NCBI RefSeq assembly: GCF_021390395.1 | Contig: NZ_JAJUWT010000004.1 | Location: 310,001-374,000, forward strand | DNA: 64,000 nt | Direction: 5' to 3' | DNA from: Saccharothrix sp. S26 | GTDB taxonomy: Bacteria; Actinomycetota; Actinomycetes; Mycobacteriales; Pseudonocardiaceae | In this document: in pieces, positions 48,463-59,760 of the stretch | Layout of the letters: every line of letters begins with the position of its first letter | Position numbering within the stretch: position 1 is the first letter of the stretch | The notes under the pieces: generated by a model | Seen by the model: only the letters and a program-made list of their open reading frames with translations | Told to the model about the DNA's origin: nothing | Database searches by the model: none | Program-made: the position numbers and the translations under genes

Positions 48463-49575
48463 TCAGCCCTTGGCCTGGTTCAGCTGTCCGGTCACCGTGT
48501 CGAGCAGTTCGGCCCACGACTTCTCGAACTTGTCGACGCCTTCGGTCTCCAGCGCGACGAACACGTCGTCGAGGTCGATGCCGACCCCGACCAGCCCGTC
48601 GAAGACCTCCTGCGCCTCGGCCGCGCGACCGGTGACCTTGTCACCCTCGATCTTGCCGTGATCGGCGACCGCGTGCAGGGTCTTCTCCGGCATCGTGTTG
48701 ACCGTGTCGGCCACCACGAGCTGGTCGACGTAGCGGGTGTCGGAGTACTGAGGATCCTTCACGCCGGTGGACGCCCACAGTGGACGCTGCGCGCGGGCCC
48801 CCTCGGCGGCCAGCGCCTCCCACCGCTCACCGGTGAACGTCTCCTCGTAGGCGGCGTAGGCCAGCACCGCGTTCGCGATGGCCGCCTTGCCGCGCAGCGC
48901 GGCCGCCTCGGGGGTGCCCAGCGCGTCGAGCCGCTTGTCGATCTCGGTGTCCACCCGGGACACGAAGAACGACGCCACGGAGTGGATGCCGCGCAGGTCG
49001 TGGCCTCCTGCCTTGGCCTGCTCCAGGCCCGCGATGAACGCCTCCATCACGAGCCGGTAGCGCTCGACGGAGAAGATCAGCGTCACGTTCACGCTGATGC
49101 CCTCGGCGAGCACCCGGGTGATCGCGGGCAGGCCCTCGACCGTGGCGGGGATCTTCACCAGCAGGTTCGGCCGGTCCACGGCCTTGGCCAGGTCCAGCGC
49201 CTCGGCGACGGTGGCCTCGGTGTCGTTGGCCAGCCGCGGGTCGACCTCGATCGACACGCGGCCGTCGACGCCGTCGGTGGCGGTGTAGAGGTCGCGGAAC
49301 AGGTCGCACGCGTTGCGCACGTCCGTGGTGGTGATCTCCCGCACGGCGGCGTCGGTGTCCGCGCCGCGCGCGGCCAGCTCGCGCACCTGCTCGTCGTAGA
49401 CCGAGCCGTTGGACAGGGCCGTGGCGAAGATCGTCGGGTTGGTGGTGACGCCGACCACGTGCTGGTCGGCGATCAACCCGGCGAGGTTGCCGGTGTTGAG
49501 CCGCTCGCGGGACAGGTCGTCCAGCCAGATCGACACGCCCGCGTCGCTGAGCGCGGCCAGCGGATTGGTGCTCAT
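48463..49575 (-). CDS. tal: transaldolase
   Basis: Tal transfers a three-carbon unit between sugar phosphates in the non-oxidative pentose pathway. The 370-residue product shows [45 protein letters not shown] and the Schiff-base lysine in [19 protein letters not shown] precedes the ATG. It follows tkt by 21 bases on the minus strand. Confidence 0.97.
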   Translation of the reverse strand: MSTNPLAALSDAGVSIWLDDLSRERLNTGNLAGLIADQHVVGVTTNPTIFATALSNGSVYDEQVRELAARGADTDAAVREITTTDVRNACDLFRDLYTATDGVDGRVSIEVDPRLANDTEATVAEALDLAKAVDRPNLLVKIPATVEGLPAITRVLAEGISVNVTLIFSVERYRLVMEAFIAGLEQAKAGGHDLRGIHSVASFFVSRVDTEIDKRLDALGTPEAAALRGKAAIANAVLAYAAYEETFTGERWEALAAEGARAQRPLWASTGVKDPQYSDTRYVDQLVVADTVNTMPEKTLHAVADHGKIEGDKVTGRAAEAQEVFDGLVGVGIDLDDVFVALETEGVDKFEKSWAELLDTVTGQLNQAKG

Positions 49576-49596
49576 CTCGTCAACTCCCTGAAGTCT

Positions 49597-51690
<2,094 letters not shown>

Positions 51691-51945
51691 TGACTTCCAG
51701 CTCCAAACTCACTAGGCGGCGGTTGTGACGGCCGGCGTGAACTTAATCGATCCCGTCAGGCCCGATCCGCGGCTACCAAGGTCCGCCGGCCAGCCTAGTC
51801 CGACTCGCGGACCCTCGTAGCACTCACGCTCTGTGGGTGTACGCACAGGCGTGGTTGGTGCGTTCAGGGAGTACCCGAACGGGCTGCTCGAACCACCCGC
51901 GGTTACGATCGGCACCATCCCCGACCTGTTGAGGAGCGCGACGCG
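51691..51945. promoter_or_regulatory. divergent promoter region tkt / ctaB
   Basis: This 255-base gap carries no gene. On the minus strand TAGGCT (plus-strand 51792-51797 reads AGCCTA) is a likely tkt -10 with a leader of about 95 bases. On the plus strand TACGAT at 51904-51909 is a likely ctaB -10, and GAGGAG at 51933-51938 is its ribosome site. Confidence 0.5.
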
Positions 51946-52869
51946 ATGAGTGCCGTCACCGAGGCTCCGGCGCGGTCGCCCCGGCAGGTCGTCGGCGCGT
52001 ACGTGGCGCTGACCAAGCCCCGGGTGATCGAGCTGCTGCTGATCACCACCATCCCGGCGATGCTCCTGGCCGCCCGCGGCCTGCCGCCGCTGTGGCTGAT
52101 CGCGTGCACCCTGGCGGGCGGCACCCTGGCCGCGGGCTCGGCGAACGCGCTCAACTGCTACGTCGACGCCGACATCGACTCGGTCATGAAGCGCACCAGC
52201 GCCCGACCGCTGGCCAAGGACGCCATCCCGCCGCGCAACGCGCTGATCTTCGGCATCGTGCTCGGCGTGGTGTCGTTCGGGTTCCTGTGGCTGACCACGA
52301 ACCTCATCTCGGCCGTGTTCGCGGTGGCGACGATCCTGTTCTACATCTTCGTCTACACCCTGGTGCTCAAGCGTCGGACCTCCCAGAACATCATCTGGGG
52401 CGGCATGGCCGGCTGCATGCCGGTGATCATCGGCTGGTCCTCGGCGACCGGCACGGTGGCGTGGCCCGCGCTGGTGATGTTCGGCGTGATCTTCTTCTGG
52501 ACGCCGCCGCACACGTGGGCGCTCGCGATGAAGTTCAAGGAGGACTACGCGCGGGCCGGCGTGCCGATGCTGCCGGTGGTGGCCACGGCGCAGCAGGTCA
52601 CGCGCCAGATCGTCATCTACTCGTGGATCACGGTCGCCTGCACGCTGCTGCTCGCGCCGGTGACGTCGTGGATCTACGTCGTGGTGGCGGCCGTGTCGGG
52701 CGTGTGGTTCGCGGTGTTCGCGCACCGGCTGCACGGCGTCGTGCGGCGGGGCGGGTCGACCAACACGATGAAGTTCTTCCACCTGTCGAACCTGTACCTG
52801 ATGCTCGTGTTCTGCGGCCTGGCCGTGGACGCGGTGATCGGGCTGCCGGTGCTCGGCTGGCCGTTCTGA
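51946..52869 (+). CDS. ctaB: protoheme IX farnesyltransferase
   Basis: CtaB adds farnesyl to heme b to give heme O for the terminal oxidase. The 307-residue UbiA-family membrane protein has about nine helices. It carries the Asp-rich site [20 protein letters not shown] and a second acidic loop near [17 protein letters not shown]. It opens [20 protein letters not shown], standard for the family. It is divergent from tkt, the usual actinobacterial arrangement. Confidence 0.97.
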   Translation: MSAVTEAPARSPRQVVGAYVALTKPRVIELLLITTIPAMLLAARGLPPLWLIACTLAGGTLAAGSANALNCYVDADIDSVMKRTSARPLAKDAIPPRNALIFGIVLGVVSFGFLWLTTNLISAVFAVATILFYIFVYTLVLKRRTSQNIIWGGMAGCMPVIIGWSSATGTVAWPALVMFGVIFFWTPPHTWALAMKFKEDYARAGVPMLPVVATAQQVTRQIVIYSWITVACTLLLAPVTSWIYVVVAAVSGVWFAVFAHRLHGVVRRGGSTNTMKFFHLSNLYLMLVFCGLAVDAVIGLPVLGWPF

Positions 52870-52882
52870 GCTTGATGCGCTT

Positions 52883-52898
52883 TCCGCATATTTGCGGA
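52883..52898. promoter_or_regulatory. perfect inverted repeat TCCGCA-4-TGCGGA, candidate operator
   Basis: The dyad TCCGCATATTTGCGGA lies between ctaB and the Thr-rich membrane gene. The TAGCCT -10 box starts five bases after its end, so the dyad covers the spacer and part of the -35 region. It could be a repressor site. A hairpin terminator for ctaB is less likely because the stem is only six pairs. Confidence 0.5.
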
Positions 52899-52902
52899 TA
52901 GC

Positions 52903-52908
52903 TAGCCT
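52903..52908 (+). promoter_or_regulatory. leaderless -10 box for the Thr-rich membrane protein
   Basis: TAGCCT ends seven bases before the ATG at 52916, the same layout as uvrC and priA. Confidence 0.5.
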
Positions 52909-52915
52909 GATCGAC

Positions 52916-53743
52916 ATGGCTGTGCAGGGGGATGGACCGCCACCCGATCGGGGGTCGTTCGACAAGGCGACAGTGGACCGCTGGCAGGTCTTCGGAGGCA
53001 TGGCCGGCGTCGCCGGGCTGGTGCTCTCCGTGCTCGGCGGCATCAAGGACCAGGTGCCGCTGTCACTGCTCGCGGCCGGTGCCGTCACCCTGGTGGGCGT
53101 CTGGCTCCTCTACCGGTGGGGTCGCCGACCGGACCAGCAGCTGACCAAGCACTTCGTGGTGCCGGTGCTGCTGACCGTGGTGGGCGCGGTCACGGGCGGC
53201 GTGCTCGTCGGCCTCGAACTGCGTCCGACCGATGGCTCCGCCCAGCCTGCCACCACCGGCACCACGACCACCACGACCGCAGGGGACCGCGAGTCCTCCC
53301 CGGCCGCGACCACGACCGCAGCGGCTGCCCGGACGACCACAACCACCACTACCACTGCGGCTCCGGTCCCCGAGGGGCAGCTCCGCCGCGGCCAGGTGAC
53401 GATGAACTACGACTACTCCATCGAGCTGGACTCGACCACCGAGCAGAACGGCGGGGTCACCGCCAAGGCGACGCAGCGGACCGACCTGAAGTACGAAGGC
53501 GGCTTCCGGGCCGCGCAAGTCGTCCTCGTGGCGGAGAAGCTCGCCGAGGCGCCGCCCACCTACCAGGAGTGCGTGGCAGCCACGGCCGTGGACGACTACA
53601 TCGACAGCGACTTCGTCCGGCAGGGCGCGTCCTTCTGCGTGAAGACGACAGAGGGCCGCTGGGCCGGTCTGGTGGTGGTCGACGTCGACTCGTACCGCTG
53701 GGTCAAGTTCGACCTCGCCGTGTGGAACACGCCCGGGCAGTGA
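52916..53743 (+). CDS. membrane protein with Thr-rich linker, unknown function
   Basis: The 275-residue product has a short N-terminus, three membrane segments (about 25-42, 48-66, 79-100) and a Thr/Ala-rich linker (TTTTTTAGDRE to ATTTAAAARTTTTTT). A C-terminal outer domain of about 110 residues follows, with two cysteines (YQECVAATAV and ASFCVKTTEG) that may pair. No family is recognised. The start at 52916 is chosen for the -10 box seven bases before it. The next gene is convergent, its stop four bases away. Confidence 0.72.
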   Translation: MAVQGDGPPPDRGSFDKATVDRWQVFGGMAGVAGLVLSVLGGIKDQVPLSLLAAGAVTLVGVWLLYRWGRRPDQQLTKHFVVPVLLTVVGAVTGGVLVGLELRPTDGSAQPATTGTTTTTTAGDRESSPAATTTAAAARTTTTTTTTAAPVPEGQLRRGQVTMNYDYSIELDSTTEQNGGVTAKATQRTDLKYEGGFRAAQVVLVAEKLAEAPPTYQECVAATAVDDYIDSDFVRQGASFCVKTTEGRWAGLVVVDVDSYRWVKFDLAVWNTPGQ

Positions 53744-53747
53744 CGCG

Positions 53748-54398
53748 TCAGGACACCGCGGACAGCAGCTCGTTGACCGTCGGGTCGTCCAGCGACTCCA
53801 CGATGCACGACCACAGCTCCAGGTTCGCCGTGGCCCACCGCGAGTAGGTGGCCGCCGCCTCCGGGTCGTAGAAGTAGTAGCCGTCGTCGTGCTTGTCCCG
53901 CTGCTCGCCGACGATCTTGTGCGCCAGCTCCCTGAGCGTGATCCCGTTCTCCTCCAGGTAACGGGGCGCGAGCACCACCGGCGTCACCGGCAGGGCCTTG
54001 AACAGCGTGTCCGCGTCGGACAGCGCCTGCGCCTCCGGGGAGATGTCGCGGTGGCGGGTGCGCATCTCGGCCTCCTCGACGATCGCGTCCACCCGCGCCG
54101 CGACCTCGTCCGGCACGCCCGCGCGGGCCAGGATGTCCAGCCGCAGCCACCGGCCGTCCACCGGCAGCGAGTTGCGCCGGACCATGTAGTTGACGTCGTG
54201 GACCAGGGCCGCCACCTCGACCAGCGCGGCGTCCGAGCCGTTGCGCCGGGCGAAGTGGACGGCCTTGTCGCGCACGAAGCTGACGTGGTGCCAGCCGTGG
54301 AACTGCAGTTTCGCGGCCAGGTCGCGGCACAGCCGCCACACCTCGGCCTCGACCTCGGAGATCGCCTGCGCCGTGACTGTCCTGGTGACAGTACTCAT
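53748..54398 (-). CDS. HD-domain hydrolase
   Basis: The 216-residue product has a metal-dependent phosphohydrolase core: His34/His37 region (FHGWHHVSFV), His67-Asp68 (AALVHDVNYM) and a later SDADTLFKALP. HD proteins of this size hydrolyse nucleotides or phosphate esters. GGGAGG precedes the ATG at 54398. It is the last gene of a three-gene minus-strand operon with the cupin and the two-TM protein. The substrate is unknown. Confidence 0.85.
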   Translation of the reverse strand: MSTVTRTVTAQAISEVEAEVWRLCRDLAAKLQFHGWHHVSFVRDKAVHFARRNGSDAALVEVAALVHDVNYMVRRNSLPVDGRWLRLDILARAGVPDEVAARVDAIVEEAEMRTRHRDISPEAQALSDADTLFKALPVTPVVLAPRYLEENGITLRELAHKIVGEQRDKHDDGYYFYDPEAAATYSRWATANLELWSCIVESLDDPTVNELLSAVS

Positions 54399-54457
54399 TG
54401 GACCCTCCCGTGCCGGGTGGGCCGATGGTAGGCGCGCGCGAAGATCCTTGGCGCGGG

Positions 54458-55105
54458 TCACAAGTTCTTCGTCAGGTCCTCCAACCTCGCCTCGACCGGC
54501 ACGTGCCGGTGGCTGGTCCGGGTGTCGGGGTCGAAGCTGAGGCTCCACGGGCTGACCGCCCGCGACTTGACAAGGAACGTCATGGTGTCGTCGGCGGCCT
54601 TGGGGATGCGGTGGAACTCGTGGGCGAGCATCGTGCCCGAGGCGCCCTCGTGGGCCTCGGCGCTGCGCAGCAGGGTGGTGGACACGATCTGCGTGCCGCC
54701 GTCGGCCACGTCCGCGGTGAAGCGCTCGTGCAGGTAGGAGCCCGACAGGATGGTGGTGCAGAAGTGGTAGCGGTGGTTGTGGATGGAGTCGGCGTAGCCC
54801 GGTCGCCAGTCCCGCTGCGGCTTGTACTCGTGCAGCCAGAACGTGAACGGCTCGGCCGGCTCGTCCCGCAGGCACCACGCGAAGTGGGTCGTCGTCTCGC
54901 GGGACTTGGCGACCACGCGCATCTCGTCCTGCGGTGAGAGGGCGCGCAGGTGCCCGCGCAGCCTCTCCCGCAGGCCGGGTCGGCCCGCCCACTCGCGGAA
55001 ACGCCTCTCGACGTGTCCCCAGTGGTCGACGACAGGGGGGTCGGCCACGGTGATGAGCGTGGCGAGCTCCGCGAGGGCGGAGAACCCGGTGAACTCGGTG
55101 AGCAC
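54458..55105 (-). CDS. cupin-like metalloprotein
   Basis: The 215-residue product has a helical N-terminus and a beta-barrel with probable metal ligands His109 and His111 (DSIHNHRYHFCTTILSGSYL) and a third in MLAHEFHRIPKAADD. The HxH and later His pattern recalls cysteine-dioxygenase-type cupins, without a match I can name. It begins seven bases after the membrane protein's stop, so the two are co-transcribed. The reaction is unknown. Confidence 0.65.
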   Translation of the reverse strand: MLTEFTGFSALAELATLITVADPPVVDHWGHVERRFREWAGRPGLRERLRGHLRALSPQDEMRVVAKSRETTTHFAWCLRDEPAEPFTFWLHEYKPQRDWRPGYADSIHNHRYHFCTTILSGSYLHERFTADVADGGTQIVSTTLLRSAEAHEGASGTMLAHEFHRIPKAADDTMTFLVKSRAVSPWSLSFDPDTRTSHRHVPVEARLEDLTKNL

Positions 55106-55111
55106 GGCTTA

Positions 55112-56119
55112 TCAGCTCCCCAGCTGAGCGGAGGCGGAGAATTCTTTGCGGAATCGGTGGAACTTCTCCTCGAGTGCGCGGAACCCGTCCTCGGTGAGCG
55201 GGTTGCCGGTGATCTTCTCGAACAGGGCGAGGAAGTCCGCCCGACTGGTGCCCGGGGTGATGACGACGTGGAGCCCCGCCTTGGAATTGCTGATGCGCAG
55301 GAACTCGGCGCGTTCCATCCCGTAGATGAACGAGCCCTCCGCGAACCGCACCGTGCGCGGGTAGAGCCGGATGACGCCCGCGCTGGTGTTGCTGTAGAGG
55401 GTGAGCCACACGCTGTCGTCGAACAGCTCCAGCCGGTCCAGCGGCGGGTCCGACACCATCGTCAGGTCGATCCGCGAGCACCGGCCGCGGGCCAGGAACA
55501 GGCCGACCAGGCCGATCGAGATCTGCTCGCGCAGCCTCGCCGCGATCGCGTCGTAGTCGCCGTCCGCGCCTTCGTTGCGCAACAGGTAGCGGGCCCGCCC
55601 GCTGATCGCGTCGTCGTCGCGCGGGTCGGCCAGCACGGCCCTGAGCTCGCACTCCGACTGCGACAGCAGCAGCCTGCCCGCCGCGTAACGGCCCGCGAAG
55701 CCGCGGAACACGTACAGCCGGGTCCGTTCCAGGTCCTGCATCATGACCTGGTTGAACGCCGGGTCGGGTCGTGCGGTCGGCTCGAACACGTGAGTGGGGA
55801 AGAACTCGCGGTCCAGCGCCCGGTACTCGGCGGTGAGCTCGCGCAGCGCCCTGCGGCTCTCCTCCACGACCGGGGTGACCAGCGCCCGTTGCGCGGCCGA
55901 ACTGGTGATCAACGTCTGCCCGAAACCGACCACGGCCGAGATCAACGTGCCGGTGCCGACCGACGTCAGGAACGTGCGCAGCGCTCCTTGATCCATTGTG
56001 CTGGAAATGGCCAGGCTGCCGCCGGCAGTGACGACCAGGATGAGCAGGAGCAAACCTGTTCTGGTCCAGAACAATTCCTGCAACAGGTTGCTGCGGACGC
56101 CCTCGGGCTCCGCGGACAC
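55112..56119 (-). CDS. two-TM membrane protein with PLD-like (DUF5919-like) domain
   Basis: The 335-residue product has two N-terminal membrane helices (TGLLLLILVVTAGGSLAISS and TLISAVVGFGQTLI) and a cytoplasmic region (about 105-335). LRAVLADPRDDDAISGRARY, a later IRLYPRTVRFAEGSFIYGM and TSRADFLALFEKITG recall the DUF5919/phospholipase-D-like fold common behind HTH domains in actinobacteria. No HKD motif is visible. AAGGAGGTGACATC precedes the GTG, a near-perfect ribosome site. It leads the three-gene operon with the cupin and HD genes. Confidence 0.65.
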   Translation of the reverse strand: MSAEPEGVRSNLLQELFWTRTGLLLLILVVTAGGSLAISSTMDQGALRTFLTSVGTGTLISAVVGFGQTLITSSAAQRALVTPVVEESRRALRELTAEYRALDREFFPTHVFEPTARPDPAFNQVMMQDLERTRLYVFRGFAGRYAAGRLLLSQSECELRAVLADPRDDDAISGRARYLLRNEGADGDYDAIAARLREQISIGLVGLFLARGRCSRIDLTMVSDPPLDRLELFDDSVWLTLYSNTSAGVIRLYPRTVRFAEGSFIYGMERAEFLRISNSKAGLHVVITPGTSRADFLALFEKITGNPLTEDGFRALEEKFHRFRKEFSASAQLGS

Positions 56120-56339
56120 GATGTCACCTCCTTGGTGGGCACTCGATCGGCCGAATGCTCTCGGTATACGATCAAGTGCGCGCAGTTACTGTACGCGCGA
56201 GTACGCAACGGCGGTAGCGGTAATTAGTGGCACATTTGCGGATTGTTTCGTAGATCGACAGCAGCGCACCGTGATCGGCGTTGGGCTGCTGGTGGGGCCG
56301 TGGCGCGGCGCGCGGGCGTGAACCCTAAGCTCGGCAACC
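56120..56339. promoter_or_regulatory. divergent region upstream of the two-TM operon and FKBP gene
   Basis: The stretch 56150-56260 is AT-richer than its surroundings. On the minus strand TATACC (plus 56164-56169) is a plausible -10 for the operon. GTAC-6-GTAC (56191-56204) is a small dyad. On the plus strand TAAGCT at 56326-56331 is eight bases before the FKBP ATG, giving a leaderless start. Confidence 0.45.
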
Positions 56340-56930
56340 ATGCGTACTGTCGGCCGTACGGCCCTGGCTCTCGTCTCCTTGTTGTCCGCCGGTCTGGCGC
56401 TGACCGCGTGCACCGCTAGCGACCGGCCGTCCACCCTCACCAACACCCCGCCCACCACCGCCGCCCAGCCCGAGGCGCAGGAGCCCACCGCGGCCGACCT
56501 GCCCGAGCCGAGCGGTCCGCCGTGCGAGGTGTCGCAGTACCAGGTGACGGGCGCGGCGGGGGAGAAGCCCACGATCACCGTCCCGACCGGCTGCACGCCG
56601 CAGGACGGCCTCGTGGTCAAGGACCTGACGGAGGGCACGGGCCCGGAGATCAAGCCCGGCTCCACCGCCGAGCTGCACTACGTGCTGGCCACGTTCCGCG
56701 ACCAGAAGACCCGTGAGGCGTCGTGGGACAGCGGCCGGGCGTTCCCGCTGGAGAACATCGGCCAGGCCCAGGTCATCAAGGGCTGGAACGAGGGCCTGAT
56801 CGGGCTCAAGGAGGGCGGCCGCCGGCTGCTCGTCGTGCCGTCGGACAAGGGTTACCCCAACGGCAAGGGCGACATCCAGCCGGGCGAGACGCTGATCTTC
56901 GTCGTGGACGCGGTCAAGGTCCAGGGCTGA
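56340..56930 (+). CDS. FKBP-type peptidyl-prolyl isomerase lipoprotein
   Basis: The 196-residue product has a lipoprotein signal (MRTVGRTALALVSLLSAGLA, lipobox LTAC), a Thr/Pro-rich linker and an FKBP domain (DLTEGTGPEIKPGSTAELHY, FPLENIGQAQVIKGWNEGL, GGRRLLVVPSDKGY). It probably helps fold exported proteins at the outer face of the membrane. The ATG at 56340 lies eight bases after a -10 box. A strong hairpin follows. Confidence 0.93.
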   Translation: MRTVGRTALALVSLLSAGLALTACTASDRPSTLTNTPPTTAAQPEAQEPTAADLPEPSGPPCEVSQYQVTGAAGEKPTITVPTGCTPQDGLVVKDLTEGTGPEIKPGSTAELHYVLATFRDQKTREASWDSGRAFPLENIGQAQVIKGWNEGLIGLKEGGRRLLVVPSDKGYPNGKGDIQPGETLIFVVDAVKVQG

Positions 56931-56948
56931 GCCGACCCCGGACGTGAA

Positions 56949-56979
56949 CGAGGGCGGTCCCGCGCCGGGACCGCCCTCG
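56949..56979. terminator. bidirectional terminator FKBP / quinone oxidoreductase
   Basis: A perfect 14-bp stem (56949-56962 with 56966-56979) and a three-base loop between two convergent genes. Confidence 0.8.
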
Positions 56980-56992
56980 CGCACGTCGGGGC

Positions 56993-57964
56993 TCAGGGCA
57001 CGAGCAGCAGCTTGCCGGTGGTGCGGCGGCCCTCCAGGTCCTCGTGCGCCCGCCGCGCCTCGGCCAACGGGTAGCGCCCGCCGACCCGCACGGCCAGCGC
57101 ACCGTCCACGACGGCCTCGAACAGCTCGCGGGTCCGCCACTCCAGCTCCTCGCGGGTGGCCACGTGCGCGCCCAGCGACGGCCGGGTCAGGAACACCGAC
57201 CCCGCCTGGTTGAGCCGCTGCGGGTCGACCGGCGGCACCGCGCCGCTGGACGCGCCGAACAACGCCAGCACGCCGCGCGGCTTGAGGCTGGCCAGGCTCC
57301 CGTCGAACGTCGTCCGGCCCACGCCGTCGTACGCGGCCGCGACGCCCGCGCCGTCGGTCAGCTCGCGCACCACGGGCGCGAAGTCCACCTGGTCGTACCT
57401 GATCACCTCGTCCGCGCCGGCCTCGCGCGCCAACGCCTCCTTGGCCTCCGTGGACACCGTGCCGATCACCCGCGCGCCCCGCGCCTTGGCCAACTGCACC
57501 AGCAGCAGCCCCACGCCACCGGCCGCCGCGTGCACGAGGACCGTGTCGCCCTTCTGCACCGGGTACGTCGACGCGACCAGGTAGTGCGCGGTCAAACCCT
57601 GGAGCAGCAGCGCGCCCGCCGTGTCGTCGTCCACGCCCTCCGGCACCGGCACCGCGTCCTTCACGGGCACCACGGCCTGCTCCGCGTAGCTGCCGAGGGC
57701 CTGCGCCCACGCCACCCGGTCGCCCACCGCGAACCCGGTGACGTCCGGGCCGACCGCGCTCACCCGGCCCGCGCCCTCCAGCCCCGGCCCGAACGGCAGG
57801 TCCAGCGGGTAGCGGCCTTCGCGGTGGTAGCAGTCGATGAAGTTCACCCCGGCGGCGGCCACGTCCACCAGCAGCTCGCCCGGACCGGGCGACTTCGCCT
57901 CCACGTCGGTGAACTCCAGCGCGTCCGGCCCACCGGTCGCGCGCACCACCACTGCCTTGGGCAT
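56993..57964 (-). CDS. qor: quinone oxidoreductase (zinc-free MDR family)
   Basis: The 323-residue NADPH-dependent oxidoreductase shows AAGVNFIDCYHREGRYPLDL, FGPGLEGAGRVSAVGPDVTG, and the Rossmann loop VLVHAAAGGVGLLLVQLAKA. The zinc-binding cysteines of alcohol dehydrogenases are absent, as in QOR enzymes. The true substrate may be another alpha,beta-unsaturated carbonyl. The ATG at 57964 opens MPKAVVVRATGGPDALEF. Its upstream gap contains a decayed repeat unit. Confidence 0.88.
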   Translation of the reverse strand: MPKAVVVRATGGPDALEFTDVEAKSPGPGELLVDVAAAGVNFIDCYHREGRYPLDLPFGPGLEGAGRVSAVGPDVTGFAVGDRVAWAQALGSYAEQAVVPVKDAVPVPEGVDDDTAGALLLQGLTAHYLVASTYPVQKGDTVLVHAAAGGVGLLLVQLAKARGARVIGTVSTEAKEALAREAGADEVIRYDQVDFAPVVRELTDGAGVAAAYDGVGRTTFDGSLASLKPRGVLALFGASSGAVPPVDPQRLNQAGSVFLTRPSLGAHVATREELEWRTRELFEAVVDGALAVRVGGRYPLAEARRAHEDLEGRRTTGKLLLVP

Positions 57965-57980
57965 GTGTCCGTCCTCCTGT

Positions 57981-58000
57981 CGCGATGTCCTACGTCAGCA
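57981..58000 (+). repeat. decayed single copy of the 22-bp repeat
   Basis: CGCGATGTCCTACGTCAGCA matches the core unit of the intergenic repeat family (CGCG-GTCCTACGT-CAG) with a few changes. It lies 17 bases upstream of the qor start, in a 71-base gap. A chance match cannot be excluded. Confidence 0.4.
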
Positions 58001-58035
58001 CACCAACCGCCGTGACGGCCGGCCTGTTCCGCGTC

Positions 58036-59658
58036 TCACCCACCGAGAGCGACCCTGCGGGCCAGCCCGAGCGGCAGCGCGCCCGCGCCCGCGATCGTGT
58101 CGTGGAACTCGCGCGGCGACCCGGTGAACTCCGACCGGATGCGCTCGATCTCCAACGCGCCGGTCAGGTACGACGGGGCCTGCGTCGGCCACGCGCAGTA
58201 CCGGCTCACCTCGCCGGCGGCCGTGCCCGGCGTGAGCGACGCCTTCGTGCTCATGAACTCCTCGGCCTCCTCGACACCCATGTCGCCGCAGTGCAGCGCA
58301 GTGTCCACGATCATCCGCGCCGCCCGGAACAACCGCGCCTCGACGTGCGCCAGCTCCTGCGCGCGTGCCTTGGCCGCGTCACCGACCACCTCGGCGGTGA
58401 AGTAGCCGTGCTCGCGCAGCAGCTTCTCCGCGTACAGCGCCCAGCCCTCGGAGAAGTACGGGGTGCGGAACACCTTGCGCACCGGCCGGTCCTGCGCGGC
58501 CAGCCACGACAGGTGCCAGTGGTGGCCGGGGTAGGCCTCGTGCACGGCGATCGTGGCCAGCTGGGCGCGCGAGTTCGTGCGCAGCCGCTGGGTCGTCTGC
58601 TCGGCGGTGAACCCGTCCGGCGGGAACGGCACGAAGAAGTGCCCCGTCCGCTGGTCGGTCAGCGGCGGCGGCGACATGTACGACGCCACCGCCAGCACCG
58701 GCCGCTGGAACGTCGGCGACGGCACCACCCGGCACTGCTCACCCTCGGCGAACGTCACCAGGCCGTGCTCGACCAGGAACTCCCGCGCCCGCCGGGTCTC
58801 CGCCTCGTACTCGGCGCGCATCGCCTCCGGCGTCGGCGGGTGGTCGTCCTGGAACGACGCCATCACCGCGTGCCAGTCGTCGGTCCCGGCCAGCTCGCGC
58901 ATCTCGGCGTCCAGCTCGGCGTACGCGGCCTTGCCCCGCTCGTGCAGCTCGGTCGCGCCGTACCCCAGCACCTCCTGCTCGCGCAGCAGCGTCGAGTACA
59001 GCGCCTCGCCCATCCGCCAGTCGCCACCGGCGCGCTCGGCGAACCCGTCCAGGAACGAGGCCAGCTCGTCGAACGCCCGGGCGGCCGGTTCGGCGGCCTC
59101 GGCCAGCTCCGCGCGCAGCGCCGGGTCGGACACCTCGGCGGGCAGCGTCACGGTCAGGAACGCCCGGCCCGTGCGCGCCTGGTCGGCGGCCCGCCTGACG
59201 ATCCTCGCCGAGGCCAGCCCGGCGTCCAGGTTCGCCCGGCACGCGGCCAGCACGGCGGGCACCTCGGCCAGCCGCCGCACCACGCTCGCCACCAGCTCCG
59301 GCTCCGGCCGCAGCCGGTTGAGGAACGCGCTGAACAACGGGTACAGCACCGCGGTCGTGTAGGTCGACGGGTCACGCCGCCACGCCGGCCACGTCGCCTT
59401 CGCCCGCACGCCGCGCAGCACCGAGACGACGAGGTCGCGGTCCACCGAGCCCTGGAGGTCGTCCGCCTCGACGGCGGCGAACCGTTCCAGCCACGCGTCC
59501 GCGCCGCGCTCGTATTCGGTGAACGCGCTCGCGCTGAAATCGCCGAGGGTGTGGTCGTGGGCCAGTGAGCCGAGCATCGCGGCACTGCCCGGGTTGCGGT
59601 CGAAGTGCCAGGCGAGGAACTGTTCGACCAGGTGGGTGAGGTGTGGGGTATCGGTCAC
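58036..59658 (-). CDS. DUF885 family protein, probable metallopeptidase
   Basis: The 540-residue product is a DUF885 protein: LVEQFLAWHFDRNPGSAAML at the start, and HEAYPGHHWHLSWLAAQ near residue 365, the metal-binding signature, with a following SEGWALYAEKLLREHGYF. Members are annotated as oligoendopeptidase-like or hypothetical; the substrate is unknown. No signal peptide is seen, so it is cytoplasmic. GTG and ATG options upstream are close; the ATG at 59658 is used. Confidence 0.88.
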   Translation of the reverse strand: MTDTPHLTHLVEQFLAWHFDRNPGSAAMLGSLAHDHTLGDFSASAFTEYERGADAWLERFAAVEADDLQGSVDRDLVVSVLRGVRAKATWPAWRRDPSTYTTAVLYPLFSAFLNRLRPEPELVASVVRRLAEVPAVLAACRANLDAGLASARIVRRAADQARTGRAFLTVTLPAEVSDPALRAELAEAAEPAARAFDELASFLDGFAERAGGDWRMGEALYSTLLREQEVLGYGATELHERGKAAYAELDAEMRELAGTDDWHAVMASFQDDHPPTPEAMRAEYEAETRRAREFLVEHGLVTFAEGEQCRVVPSPTFQRPVLAVASYMSPPPLTDQRTGHFFVPFPPDGFTAEQTTQRLRTNSRAQLATIAVHEAYPGHHWHLSWLAAQDRPVRKVFRTPYFSEGWALYAEKLLREHGYFTAEVVGDAAKARAQELAHVEARLFRAARMIVDTALHCGDMGVEEAEEFMSTKASLTPGTAAGEVSRYCAWPTQAPSYLTGALEIERIRSEFTGSPREFHDTIAGAGALPLGLARRVALGG

Positions 59659-59760
59659 GCCCGCAAGCTACCTCGCGACCGGGCGGACCGGGAGGCGGCG
59701 CGAATTCCGTTGGAGTTTGCCTGTTGACGCTTTAAGTTCGTCCGCGTCATCAGAGGGGGA

